Of a stretch of 5,889 bases of DNA, positions 1 through 5,374 are shown piece after piece. Position 1 is the first letter of the stretch; every line of letters starts with the position of its first letter. The stretch lies in contig JAUYGA010000060.1 in the NCBI GenBank assembly GCA_030690755.1, positions 1 to 5,889 on the forward strand, read 5' to 3'. The notes beneath the pieces were generated by a model. The model worked only from the letters and a program-made list of their open reading frames with translations, was not told where the DNA came from and did not search any database. The translations under genes were made by a program, and so were the position numbers. This DNA comes from Nanobdellota archaeon (GTDB lineage: Archaea; Nanobdellota; Nanobdellia; Woesearchaeales; JAUYGA01).

Positions 1-133
1 AAGCATGCGAAAACATGAGCTAAGTAGCATGCCTTATTGGCCAACCAAGTGGTTTCTAGGAAAAATCTAAATTGAATAAATTAAAGATATCAAGTTTGAA
101 TCTTCATTCGGAGATACTGGTTAAATGGTAAAC

Positions 134-143
134 TTTATAAAAA
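134..143 (+). promoter_or_regulatory. TATA box of the upstream SRP-like copy
   Basis: The sequence TTTATAAAAA is a near-consensus archaeal TATA box. Its centre lies about 26 nt before the base at 163-165, which corresponds by alignment to the predicted 5' end of the true SRP RNA. The spacing matches the archaeal TATA-to-start rule, so the duplicate 5' domain downstream could be transcribed on its own. Transcription from here is an inference. Confidence 0.5.
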
Positions 144-160
144 ACTCAAACTAAGTAATC

Positions 161-205
161 CTTGCAGGCTAGATTGGGAGGTTAGCCGTCTCCTGTCGCC
201 ATAAA
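161..205 (+). repeat. Diverged duplicate of the SRP RNA 5' domain
   Basis: By hand alignment with one two-base gap, 35 of the 45 bases match 240-286, the 5' end of the SRP RNA. Shared blocks are CTTG, CTAGA, GTTAGCC, TCC/CCC-TGT and CCATAAA. The helix 3 hairpin is still foldable here, with GGAGG (177-181) facing TCTCC (189-193). The conserved TGTAA turn has become TGTCG. The helix 4 position now holds TAAA-GAAAGA-TTTA, whose loop lacks the GGC needed for the loop-loop contact. No partner for a helix 1 is visible downstream. It is either a decaying tandem duplicate or a short stand-alone RNA ending in the T-rich stretch 221-240. Homology to the SRP 5' domain is clear; function is unknown. Confidence 0.7.
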
Positions 206-211
206 GAAAGA

Positions 212-218
212 TTTAAAA
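212..218 (+). promoter_or_regulatory. TATA box of the SRP RNA gene
   Basis: TTTAAAA, preceded by a purine-rich BRE-like stretch (AAAGAAAGA), is centred 27-28 nt before 243, the first paired base of helix 1. That spacing is what an archaeal RNA polymerase promoter should have. The box lies inside the tail of the upstream duplicate, so the end of one copy serves as promoter of the next. Confidence 0.6.
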
Positions 219-241
219 CCTATTTCTCATTTTAGTATTCT

Positions 242-541
242 TGGGAAGACTAGACTGGGGAGTTAGCCCTTCCCTGTAACCATAAACTGGGCTTTAGATG
301 GAGTCGAAGCTGAAGGAGCGGCTCATGCTTTAATTATCAGTCTCGAGCCTGACGATGAAACTCTGTCCATTGGGATTGATGTTTTGGAGAAATAGGTCAG
401 GTCAGGAATGAAATAAGCCAAAAGCTTACATTAGGCAGCCTTAACCCTTAACACCGGTGCTCAAGGGGTAGCGGAGTTGAGGATGGTTTGAGGTCAAACT
501 GGTGGTTATTGCTTGTGTCCACCTTTTGGCGTGTCTTCCCG
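242..541 (+). ncRNA. ffs: Signal recognition particle RNA (7S RNA)
   Basis: This is the RNA scaffold of the particle that brings ribosomes making membrane or secreted proteins to the membrane. Its S domain binds SRP54 and SRP19. Ends: GGGAAGAC (243-250) pairs perfectly with GTCTTCCC (533-540), forming helix 1. Alu-type domain: CTAGACTGGGGAG opens helix 3, where GGGGAG pairs with CTTCCC around loop TTAGCC. The conserved TGTAACC turn follows, then helix 4 (CCAT-AAA/TTT-ATGG) with loop CTGGGC. GCC in loop 3 can pair with GGC in loop 4, the known tertiary contact. Helix 5 includes AATTATCAG/CTGGTGGTT (332-340/499-507) and CTCGAGCC/GGTTTGAG (342-349/485-492). Helix 8 carries GGTCAGGTCA-GGAA-TGA with the GGAA tetraloop at 405-408, then GCCAAAAG. 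About 300 nt is typical for Archaea. Exact ends are inferred from helix 1 and the TATA spacing. Confidence 0.9.
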
Positions 542-542
542 C

Positions 543-585
543 TTATTTTCATTTTCATGGAGATTCAGGCGTGCCTGCTTTTGTT
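543..585 (+). terminator. Probable terminator of SRP RNA
   Basis: Immediately after helix 1 comes a T-rich stretch (TTATTTTCATTTTC, 543-556), the usual archaeal termination signal. A short GC hairpin follows, CAGGC-GT-GCCTG (566-577), with CTTTTGTTCT behind it, which could act as a back-up terminator. Which of the two ends most transcripts cannot be told from sequence. Confidence 0.5.
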
Positions 586-587
586 CT

Positions 588-619
588 AACAATGTATCTT
601 CTGATACGCTGATATTGTT
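588..619. other. Intergenic stem-loop
   Basis: AACAAT (588-593) pairs with ATTGTT (614-619) and the adjoining GTATC (594-598) pairs with GATAC (603-607) around loop TTCT. This leaves a six-base bulge (GCTGAT) on the 3' side. Eleven pairs in 32 bases is more than chance usually gives. It lies between the SRP terminator and the next promoter, so it could be a transcript end for either strand or an operator. No function is assigned. Confidence 0.4.
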
Positions 620-640
620 ACCACCATACAGTTAAAAATA

Positions 641-656
641 GAAAAGTTTATAAATA
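641..656 (+). promoter_or_regulatory. Strong BRE/TATA promoter
   Basis: GAAAAGTTTATAAATA combines a purine-rich BRE with a consensus TATA box. The TATA centre is about 26 nt before the ATG at 678, predicting transcription that starts at or next to that ATG. The same 16 bases occur, on the minus strand, as the promoter of rpo10 at 5603-5618. Confidence 0.7.
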
Positions 657-677
657 CCTGAACAAAAACACTAGAAT

Positions 678-755
678 ATGAGCACACAAAATAAAATAAG
701 ATGTAATGTAAAAAGTTTAGTCTTGGTTCTAGTAGTCGTGGTGCTTGTCTTATAA
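678..755 (+). CDS. Predicted leaderless small membrane peptide (25 aa)
   Basis: The ORF has 25 codons starting at the first ATG after the strong promoter at 641-656, at the distance expected for a leaderless transcript. The N-terminus is polar with basic residues (K6, R8, K12). The end is purely hydrophobic (LVLVLVVVVLVL, residues 14-25). This reads like a tiny single-span membrane peptide, or the start of a signal peptide cut short by TAA at 753. Twelve hydrophobic residues is short for a full membrane span. Two other readings are possible. Translation past the TAA gives 20 more codons in the same frame. A +1 shift near 745-752 would join it to the ORF ending at 867. No family is recognised; translation is an inference from promoter position and composition. 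Confidence 0.4.
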   Translation: MSTQNKIRCNVKSLVLVLVVVVLVL

Positions 756-786
756 GTTTCTGGCTCTTTGTTCTGCATCAACAAAA

Positions 787-867
787 ATGTGGAACATGAG
801 AGAGCTCTATCAACCTAAAAAACTAATAAAACTGCTAAAAGGGACCAAGAGGAGGAAAAAACAATGA
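787..867 (+). CDS. Small basic ORF (26 aa) overlapping the next gene
   Basis: The ATG at 787 opens a 26-codon frame rich in lysine and arginine (KKLIKLLKGTKRRKKQ at the C-terminus). It ends in TGA at 865-867, so it overlaps the ATG of the next gene by ATGA, a usual sign of translational coupling. The frame is open upstream back to 736, in +1 relation to the 678 ORF, so it may instead be the second half of a frameshifted 60-odd-residue membrane protein. The Shine-Dalgarno of the next gene (851-855) falls inside its AGG-AGG codons, which partly explains the basic tail. No homologue is recognised. No good Shine-Dalgarno precedes 787. Weak call. Confidence 0.25.
   Translation: MWNMRELYQPKKLIKLLKGTKRRKKQ
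851..855 (+). promoter_or_regulatory. Shine-Dalgarno of the 109-aa gene
   Basis: GGAGG lies 8 nt before the ATG at 864, inside a purine stretch (AAGAGGAGGAAAAAA). It is the strongest ribosome binding site in the window and fixes that start. It also implies a leadered transcript, so the gene is probably read from the promoter at 641-656. Confidence 0.75.
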
Positions 868-1193
868 ATGCAATAACTGGAGATGATTTGGAACGCAGAG
901 TATCATTTAAGGAACTTGATACAAAAGGGGGTTTAGCAACAATCGGCGGGATGAATATTCCCTTTAAGTTTGAAACATGCAATGTTGATTTCTCTTTAGA
1001 CGAAAATGGTCAGATTGAAGTTTATGCTATTGCGGAGAACACACCGGGCCTTGCAGTTTCACCATTGCGTATGAAAATCTCTGTGCCAACTGGAACAAAT
1101 GGAGCATACTCTGCAATATTTAACACATTAAGCAAATACCATGAAGAATATAGGGCTAGAATTAATGAAGAAAAAGAAAAAACCGAATATTAA
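864..1193 (+). CDS. Hypothetical protein, 109 aa
   Basis: I do not recognise a family. The protein is 109 residues and cytoplasmic by appearance, with no signal peptide or membrane segment. Residues 12-75 look like alternating beta strands and turns (FKFETCNVDFSLDENGQIEV is the clearest strand-turn-strand), with glycine-rich turns at 22-29 and 76-80. Residues 84-108 look like one charged, acidic/basic helix ending in a lysine- and glutamate-rich tail. The start at 864 is set by a GGAGG 8 nt upstream. The upstream 26-codon ORF overlaps the start by ATGA, suggesting they share a transcript. A 244-nt gap then separates it from leuS, which has its own TATA-like sequences. Coding is likely because of the ribosome site and length. 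Confidence 0.7.
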   Translation: MNAITGDDLERRVSFKELDTKGGLATIGGMNIPFKFETCNVDFSLDENGQIEVYAIAENTPGLAVSPLRMKISVPTGTNGAYSAIFNTLSKYHEEYRARINEEKEKTEY

Positions 1194-1326
1194 TCAAGCC
1201 GGATGGAGAGTATACTGAAATGAAATCCAAAGCAAAAAACGAAAAAGTCGGATTTGAAACAATATGAACCTTATTGAACTTACTTACTCATAAAACCCTT
1301 AATTTAGATTGTATGATATCATTACG

Positions 1327-1341
1327 CTTTTAAAATAAAAG
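1327..1341. repeat. Short AT inverted repeat in intergenic gap
   Basis: CTTTTA (1327-1332) and TAAAAG (1336-1341) form a 6-bp inverted repeat around AAA in the gap between the 109-aa gene and leuS. It could be an operator or a weak end-of-transcript signal. Being AT-rich, it could also be chance. Confidence 0.2.
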
Positions 1342-1356
1342 ATTTCCATTAAATTC

Positions 1357-1393
1357 TTTATAAGTTAAATTTAAATAAACAAGATATTTATTA
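1357..1393 (+). promoter_or_regulatory. Candidate leuS promoter region
   Basis: Three TATA-like sequences lie close together: TTTATAAG (1357-1364), TTTAAATA within 1370-1378, and ATATTTATTA (1384-1393). The last would start transcription near 1414, giving a leader of about 24 nt. The first would give about 55 nt. None places the start at the leuS ATG, unlike the leaderless-looking genes elsewhere in the window. Which box is used cannot be decided by eye. Confidence 0.45.
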
Positions 1394-1437
1394 TTCTTAA
1401 GACGTGTTAGGAGATGCATAAGCACAGTTAGATAAAA

Positions 1438-4185
1438 ATGGAAGAAAACCAAGCAACAAATCCGTTTCCTGCTATTGAGAAAAAATGGCAGAAACGATGG
1501 GAAGAGAATAAGGTCTTTAAGGTAAAACTAGATGAATCAAGGCCAAAATATTACGCGCTTGAGATGTTTCCTTATCCTTCAGGATATCTGCATATGGGCC
1601 ATGTCAGAAATTATTCTATAGGAGATGCATATGCCCGCTATAAAAGAATGAGCGGATTTAATGTTCTTTATCCAATGGGTTATGACGCATTTGGTCTGCC
1701 TGCTGAAAATGCAGCAATAAAAAATAAAGCAAACCCTAAAGAATGGACTTTAAAAAATATTGAAGGACAAAAAAAGCAACAAAAACTTCTTGGACTAAGC
1801 TACGATTGGAGCCGCGAGATAAGAACGTGCCTTCCTGATTATTACAGATGGAACCAATGGATATTCATAAAGATGTTTGAAAAAGGTCTGGCATACAGGA
1901 AAAAAGGCCTGATAAACTGGTGTCCTGACTGCCAGACAGTTCTTGCAAATGAACAGGTTGAAGATGGAAAGTGCTGGCGATGCAAGTCTCAAGTTGAACA
2001 AAAACCGTTAGAACAATGGTATCTCAAGATAAAAAGTTATGCAGAAGAACTTCTTTCAGAACTTGATAACTTAGATAATTGGCCTGAGCGTGTCAAGATA
2101 ATGCAGCGCAACTGGATTGGAAAAAGCCATGGAACAACAATAGATTTCAAGATTGTCAATGAAGATGGTTCTGATACAGGCAAAACAATATCAACTTTCA
2201 CAACAAGACCTGATACTGCATTTGGAATAACCTATCTTGTTCTCGCTGTTGAACATCCTCTTGTGACTGAGCTGACAAAAGGAACAGACTATGAAAAATC
2301 AATCAAAGATTTTGTTTCTGAAGTCAAGAAAAAGTCAATCATAGAAAGAACTGCAGAAGGCAAGGAAAAGACAGGAGTTTTTCTTGGCAAATATTTTATC
2401 AACCCTATCAATGGAAGAAAATGTCCGCTCTGGGCCGCAGATTATGCTCTTATGGATTATGGCACAGGCGCTGTCATGGCTGTCCCCACTCATGACCAAA
2501 GAGACTTTGAATTTGCCAAAAAGTATAATCTTCCATTGATTGTTGTTATCTCTCCTGACTCATATGAACTGAATCCTGACAAAATGGCCCGCGCGTATAT
2601 CGAAGAAGGAACTCTTGTGAATTCTGGAAAATTCAATGGAATGAACAATGTTGAGGCAATGGAAGAAATATCAAAATTCTTAGAAGAAAAAAGATTCGGC
2701 AAGAAAACAACAACCTACAAATTAAGAGACTGGCTTATCAGCAGACAGCGCTATTGGGGAACGCCAATACCTATGATTTATTGCGACAATTGCGGAATTG
2801 TTCCAGAAAAAGAAGAAAATCTTCCGGTTCTGCTTCCTGAAGATGTTGAATTCACAGGAGAGGGAAACCCTATCGAAACAAGCCTGAAATTCAGACATGT
2901 TATATGTCCTATTTGCGAAAGAGACGCAAGACGTGAAACCGATACAATGGACACGTTCTTTGATTCCTCATGGTATTTCTTCCGATATTGCGATCCTGAA
3001 AACAAAAAAGAAATGATAGATAAGAAATTAGCAGATTACTGGATGCCTGTTGACCAATATATCGGCGGCATAGAACATGCAATTCTTCATCTGCTTTATT
3101 CAAGATTTTTCACAAAAGTGATGAGGGATATGAAACTCACAAATGTTTCAGAGCCATTCGCCAGATTGTTGTGCCAGGGAATGGTATGCAAAGATGGAGC
3201 AAAGATGTCAAAATCTTTAGGAAATGTTGTTGATCCTGGCAGCATAATAGAAAATTATGGCGCAGACACTGCAAGACTCTTTATGCTGTTTGCAGCCCTT
3301 CCAGAAAAAGAACTTGAATGGTCTGACCAAGGTGTTCAAGGCGCATTCCGTTTCATTAATAGGGTTTTTAGATTAGTTGAAAACACCGAAGTTATTTCTC
3401 TTAATGAACTTAGTGAAAAAGCTGAAGCAACACTGGAAAATAAAGACCGCAGCCTTATCGGAAAAACCCATAAAACTATCAAAAAGGTTTCAGCATTCAT
3501 AGATGAATTTGCGTTTAGTCTGGCTATCGGCGCAATAATGGAATTTGTCAATGACATATACAAATACAGAGAAGGGAAAATAAATGAACAAGTCTACGGT
3601 TATGCGATAAAAAATCTTGCATTACTGCTCTGTCCTTTTACACCTCATCTTTCGGAAGAAATGTGGGAACGGATTGGTATGAACAAAAACCACAAGCAGT
3701 TCATTTCAACAGCAAGCTGGCCAGAATATGACGAGACAAAAATTGACGAAGCTGCAGAAGCGGCAGAGAAACTGATTGAGGATGTACGCAGAGACATAAC
3801 GCACATCATTGAACTTACAAAAAAATCCCCTGAAAAAATAACTATGTTTATCTCTGATGACTGGAAATTTGAATTCTTTGCAATGCTCAAAGAAAAAATG
3901 AAAGAAACATATGATGTCAAAACACTGATATCTGAATTCATGAAGTCCGACATGAAAAAATATGGAACTGAAATATCAAAATCAATACCTCAATTTATCA
4001 AAAATCCAGCCAAACTTCCTGCAATTGTTTTATCTGAAAAGATAGAATTCGAGGCATTAACAGACAATAAAGAAAACCTTGAGAAACTATTCGGCTGCAA
4101 GATAGAAATAATAAAAGCATCCCAGTCAAAGGAAGCGAAAGCAAAACAGGCAACACCTGGAAAACCTGCGATACTTATTTCTTAG
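1438..4185 (+). CDS. leuS: Leucyl-tRNA synthetase, bacterial-type core
   Basis: This class I enzyme joins leucine to tRNA-Leu using ATP and edits mischarged tRNA. Landmarks in order: FPYPSGYLHMGH (44-55) with the HIGH-type motif HMGH; GYDAFGLPAENAAIK; a zinc site C162/C165/C179/C182; the CP1 editing domain, about 230-425, with the threonine-rich TTRPDT (255-260) and GTGAVMAVPTHDQRD (342-356); DWLISRQRYWG (431-441); a second zinc site C449/C452/C490/C493; ETDTMDTFFDSSWYFFRY; KMSKSLGN (589-596); and an anticodon-binding helical domain to about 775. Order and wording are bacterial-type. Residues 776-915 (ITMFISDDWKF, PGKPAILI end) do not resemble the usual bacterial C-terminal domain and look archaeal. 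At 915 residues it is longer than usual bacterial LeuRS and shorter than most archaeal ones. The in-frame TAG at 1429 makes ATG 1438 the first start. No good Shine-Dalgarno lies at normal distance; AGGAG (1409-1413) is 24 nt away. Confidence 0.97.
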   Translation: MEENQATNPFPAIEKKWQKRWEENKVFKVKLDESRPKYYALEMFPYPSGYLHMGHVRNYSIGDAYARYKRMSGFNVLYPMGYDAFGLPAENAAIKNKANPKEWTLKNIEGQKKQQKLLGLSYDWSREIRTCLPDYYRWNQWIFIKMFEKGLAYRKKGLINWCPDCQTVLANEQVEDGKCWRCKSQVEQKPLEQWYLKIKSYAEELLSELDNLDNWPERVKIMQRNWIGKSHGTTIDFKIVNEDGSDTGKTISTFTTRPDTAFGITYLVLAVEHPLVTELTKGTDYEKSIKDFVSEVKKKSIIERTAEGKEKTGVFLGKYFINPINGRKCPLWAADYALMDYGTGAVMAVPTHDQRDFEFAKKYNLPLIVVISPDSYELNPDKMARAYIEEGTLVNSGKFNGMNNVEAMEEISKFLEEKRFGKKTTTYKLRDWLISRQRYWGTPIPMIYCDNCGIVPEKEENLPVLLPEDVEFTGEGNPIETSLKFRHVICPICERDARRETDTMDTFFDSSWYFFRYCDPENKKEMIDKKLADYWMPVDQYIGGIEHAILHLLYSRFFTKVMRDMKLTNVSEPFARLLCQGMVCKDGAKMSKSLGNVVDPGSIIENYGADTARLFMLFAALPEKELEWSDQGVQGAFRFINRVFRLVENTEVISLNELSEKAEATLENKDRSLIGKTHKTIKKVSAFIDEFAFSLAIGAIMEFVNDIYKYREGKINEQVYGYAIKNLALLLCPFTPHLSEEMWERIGMNKNHKQFISTASWPEYDETKIDEAAEAAEKLIEDVRRDITHIIELTKKSPEKITMFISDDWKFEFFAMLKEKMKETYDVKTLISEFMKSDMKKYGTEISKSIPQFIKNPAKLPAIVLSEKIEFEALTDNKENLEKLFGCKIEIIKASQSKEAKAKQATPGKPAILIS

Positions 4186-4189
4186 GCTA

Positions 4190-4201
4190 AAATTTATTAA
4201 T
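4190..4201 (+). promoter_or_regulatory. TATA box of the winged-helix gene
   Basis: AAATTTATTAAT, in the 38-nt gap after leuS, is centred about 27 nt before the ATG at 4224. No Shine-Dalgarno precedes that ATG. The gene is therefore probably transcribed separately as a leaderless mRNA, though read-through from leuS is possible. Confidence 0.55.
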
Positions 4202-4223
4202 CCAAAGTATTTTGTAAATAATT

Positions 4224-4436
4224 ATGGTCGAGAAGCATTCTCCAGAAGCAGAAATAATGCATTTATTTAGGCATACTTACAGAAATGAATGGACACCTGA
4301 TTCTATATTCAACAACAAGTCAAGAAAATGGATTCAAACATTCAATATGCTCGTTGAGGAAGGCCTGATTGAAAAAAGAAAAAGCTATCCAGGATATGAA
4401 TACAAATGGAAAGCAAAATGGCCTGAGGGTTATTGA
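4224..4436 (+). CDS. Small winged-helix-like protein, 70 aa
   Basis: The pattern resembles a minimal winged helix-turn-helix. A first helix (about 7-20, EAEIMHLFRHTYR) is followed by a short second helix after WTPDSIFNN. Next comes a longer helix (32-47, KSRKWIQTFNMLVEEGLIE) ending in the 'LVEEGLIEKR' phrase common at the recognition-helix/wing junction. A basic, aromatic hairpin wing follows (50-66, KRKSYPGYEYKWKAKW). Such proteins commonly bind DNA, so a regulator is plausible. It is too short to hold a sensor domain and no family is firmly recognised. The start is supported by a TATA box 27 nt upstream. It begins 38 nt after leuS and its stop overlaps, by 7 bp, the 3' end of the convergent gene. 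Confidence 0.7.
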   Translation: MVEKHSPEAEIMHLFRHTYRNEWTPDSIFNNKSRKWIQTFNMLVEEGLIEKRKSYPGYEYKWKAKWPEGY

Positions 4437-4702
4437 ACATCATCTATGGATCTTATTCTGTGAAGCATAGGCCCGCGATGTTTAACTACAGGGCTTTCGC
4501 CTTCTCTTAAAACTCTCATGTAAAAAACAGGTTGATTTGCAAAATCTTTTAATGCGACATCACGGTCTTCATTATGAGAAACTAATTTTCCTTTATGAAA
4601 AACAACATACTTTCCTTCATAAGGTTTTAACTCGCCAGATTCTTCCATTCTTCTATAAGCAGAATAGTTATCTGAGTCTGATGTGTCTTTATCAACAGCC
4701 AT
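4430..4702 (-). CDS. DUF5678-like protein, 90 aa
   Basis: The central part (PYEGKYVVFHKGKLVSHNEDRDVALKDF..., roughly residues 26-55, then a strand ending in VLREGE) fits the small DUF5678 fold. In that family a 'GK-W/Y-V' strand is followed by a turn, a 'GK-L/V-V' strand, and a helix starting near a D/E-rich turn. Its biochemical role is unknown. The N-terminal 25 residues are polar and acidic. The C-terminal 20 contain a basic, proline/glycine-rich stretch (VVKHRGPMLHRIR). I place the start at ATG 4702: AGGAG (4712-4716) lies 9 nt upstream, whereas the in-frame TTG at 4711 directly abuts that site. The upstream gene's stop ends one base before this ATG, so the two are very likely co-transcribed and coupled. 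The 3' end overlaps the convergent winged-helix gene. Family assignment is by eye and moderate. Confidence 0.7.
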   Translation of the reverse strand: MAVDKDTSDSDNYSAYRRMEESGELKPYEGKYVVFHKGKLVSHNEDRDVALKDFANQPVFYMRVLREGESPVVKHRGPMLHRIRSIDDVQ

Positions 4703-4703
4703 A

Positions 4704-5312
4704 TTAATCAACTCCTGCGATATTTATTTCAATTCCCCTGTTTAATTCCAGCAAATAGTTCTTGTCAGTTTTTAAAGTATACTCAAATTTATCCCAACAT
4801 TTTAAGAATTTTTTAACTGCACTGCGCTTACGGCGTTCATTGAATCTAAAACGCAATTCGAAAATGCTGAAATAATCGAGAAGTTGCATCGACCCATAAT
4901 CTGGACATGATATTTGACTGAAAACATTTAAACCAATCCATAAATCACTAATAAGTTCATCAATCTTCTCTGAAAATTCATTCTTTACTCTTTCATTTTT
5001 AATGAGCAAATCAGAAAGGGCTTTTTTATTCTCTTTCTCTAAGTCAATTATTTGACTTAAGTTTGTGATTTCGCCTTGATGATTTAAATAAGCGCTTCTT
5101 TGCACAATATAAAAAGCCATCATTTCTGTTGGAGTGAAAATATCTTTATAGAGAACATATCCGCATTGATTTTTTAATTCATCAAACTGATTATGCTCAT
5201 TCTTAAATTCAAGGGGCATCTCTTGAGTTTTAAATCCAATACAACATTTTTCGTAATAGTGATTCTTAAAGAATTCAAATCCCTCGGGGGTGATTTTTTG
5301 CGGAGCAGCCAT
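4704..5312 (-). CDS. Hypothetical helical protein, 202 aa
   Basis: I do not recognise this family. The protein is 202 residues, soluble and mostly helical in appearance. The N-terminal third is aromatic- and cysteine-containing (FEFFKNHYYEKCCIGF, 12-27). A long charged helical stretch at 88-125 (LEKENKKALSDLL, NEFSEKIDELISDLW) could form a coiled coil or helical bundle. Residues 143-178 are hydrophobic/basic (FSIFELRFRFNERRKRSAVKKFLKCW). There is no signal peptide. Four cysteines (23, 24, 50, 136) and a fifth at 172 show no regular zinc pattern. The TATA-like TTTTAAAATA around 5331-5340 lies about 23 nt upstream and no Shine-Dalgarno is seen, so a leaderless start at 5312 fits. It is followed by the DUF5678-like gene at one base distance, suggesting a joint function. 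It starts 62 nt after rpo10. Confidence 0.8.
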   Translation of the reverse strand: MAAPQKITPEGFEFFKNHYYEKCCIGFKTQEMPLEFKNEHNQFDELKNQCGYVLYKDIFTPTEMMAFYIVQRSAYLNHQGEITNLSQIIDLEKENKKALSDLLIKNERVKNEFSEKIDELISDLWIGLNVFSQISCPDYGSMQLLDYFSIFELRFRFNERRKRSAVKKFLKCWDKFEYTLKTDKNYLLELNRGIEINIAGVD

Positions 5313-5330
5313 TTTTGTAGCATTGAGTTT

Positions 5331-5341
5331 ATTTTAAAATA
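5331..5341 (-). promoter_or_regulatory. TATA box of the 202-aa gene
   Basis: Reading the minus strand, TATTTTAAAAT is centred about 23 nt before the ATG at 5312, with no Shine-Dalgarno in between. This fits a leaderless mRNA separate from rpo10. The spacing is slightly shorter than for the other promoters here. Confidence 0.5.
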
Positions 5342-5374
5342 CCAAACTAATCAATCACCAACTTTTTATCATAA

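Noticed and set aside
1..67. Frame open from the window edge to a TAA at 65-67, with ATG at 5 and a tryptophan-rich end (MPYWPTKWFLGKI).
   Set aside because: Only about 21 codons are visible, there is no ribosome site or TATA box in view, and the segment also holds small palindromes (GCATGC twice, TTGGCCAA, AACC-AAGT-GGTT) that could belong to an RNA end. It may be the tail of a gene to the left, but this cannot be supported from the window.
84..125. T-arm-like AAG-TTTGAAT-CTT at about 91-103, considered as part of a tRNA.
   Set aside because: The stem is only three pairs, and no acceptor stem, D-arm or anticodon arm can be fitted around it.
700..760. Selenocysteine or stop-codon read-through of the 678 ORF.
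   Set aside because: The stop is TAA, not TGA or TAG, and no recoding structure is visible downstream; a +1 frame continuation or decay is simpler.
1414..1431. Five-codon ORF (MHKHS) just upstream of leuS, next to AGGAG, as a possible leucine leader peptide.
   Set aside because: It contains no leucine codons, AGGAG directly abuts the ATG with no spacer, and no alternative hairpins typical of attenuation are visible.
3645..3953. 102-codon minus-strand frame inside leuS, and several shorter ones at 1795-2001, 2490-2702, 2778-3005, 2909-3103 and 3336-3563.
   Set aside because: All lie opposite the well-supported leuS frame, lack promoters or ribosome sites, and have serine- and phenylalanine-rich compositions expected from the antisense of a lysine/glutamate-rich gene.
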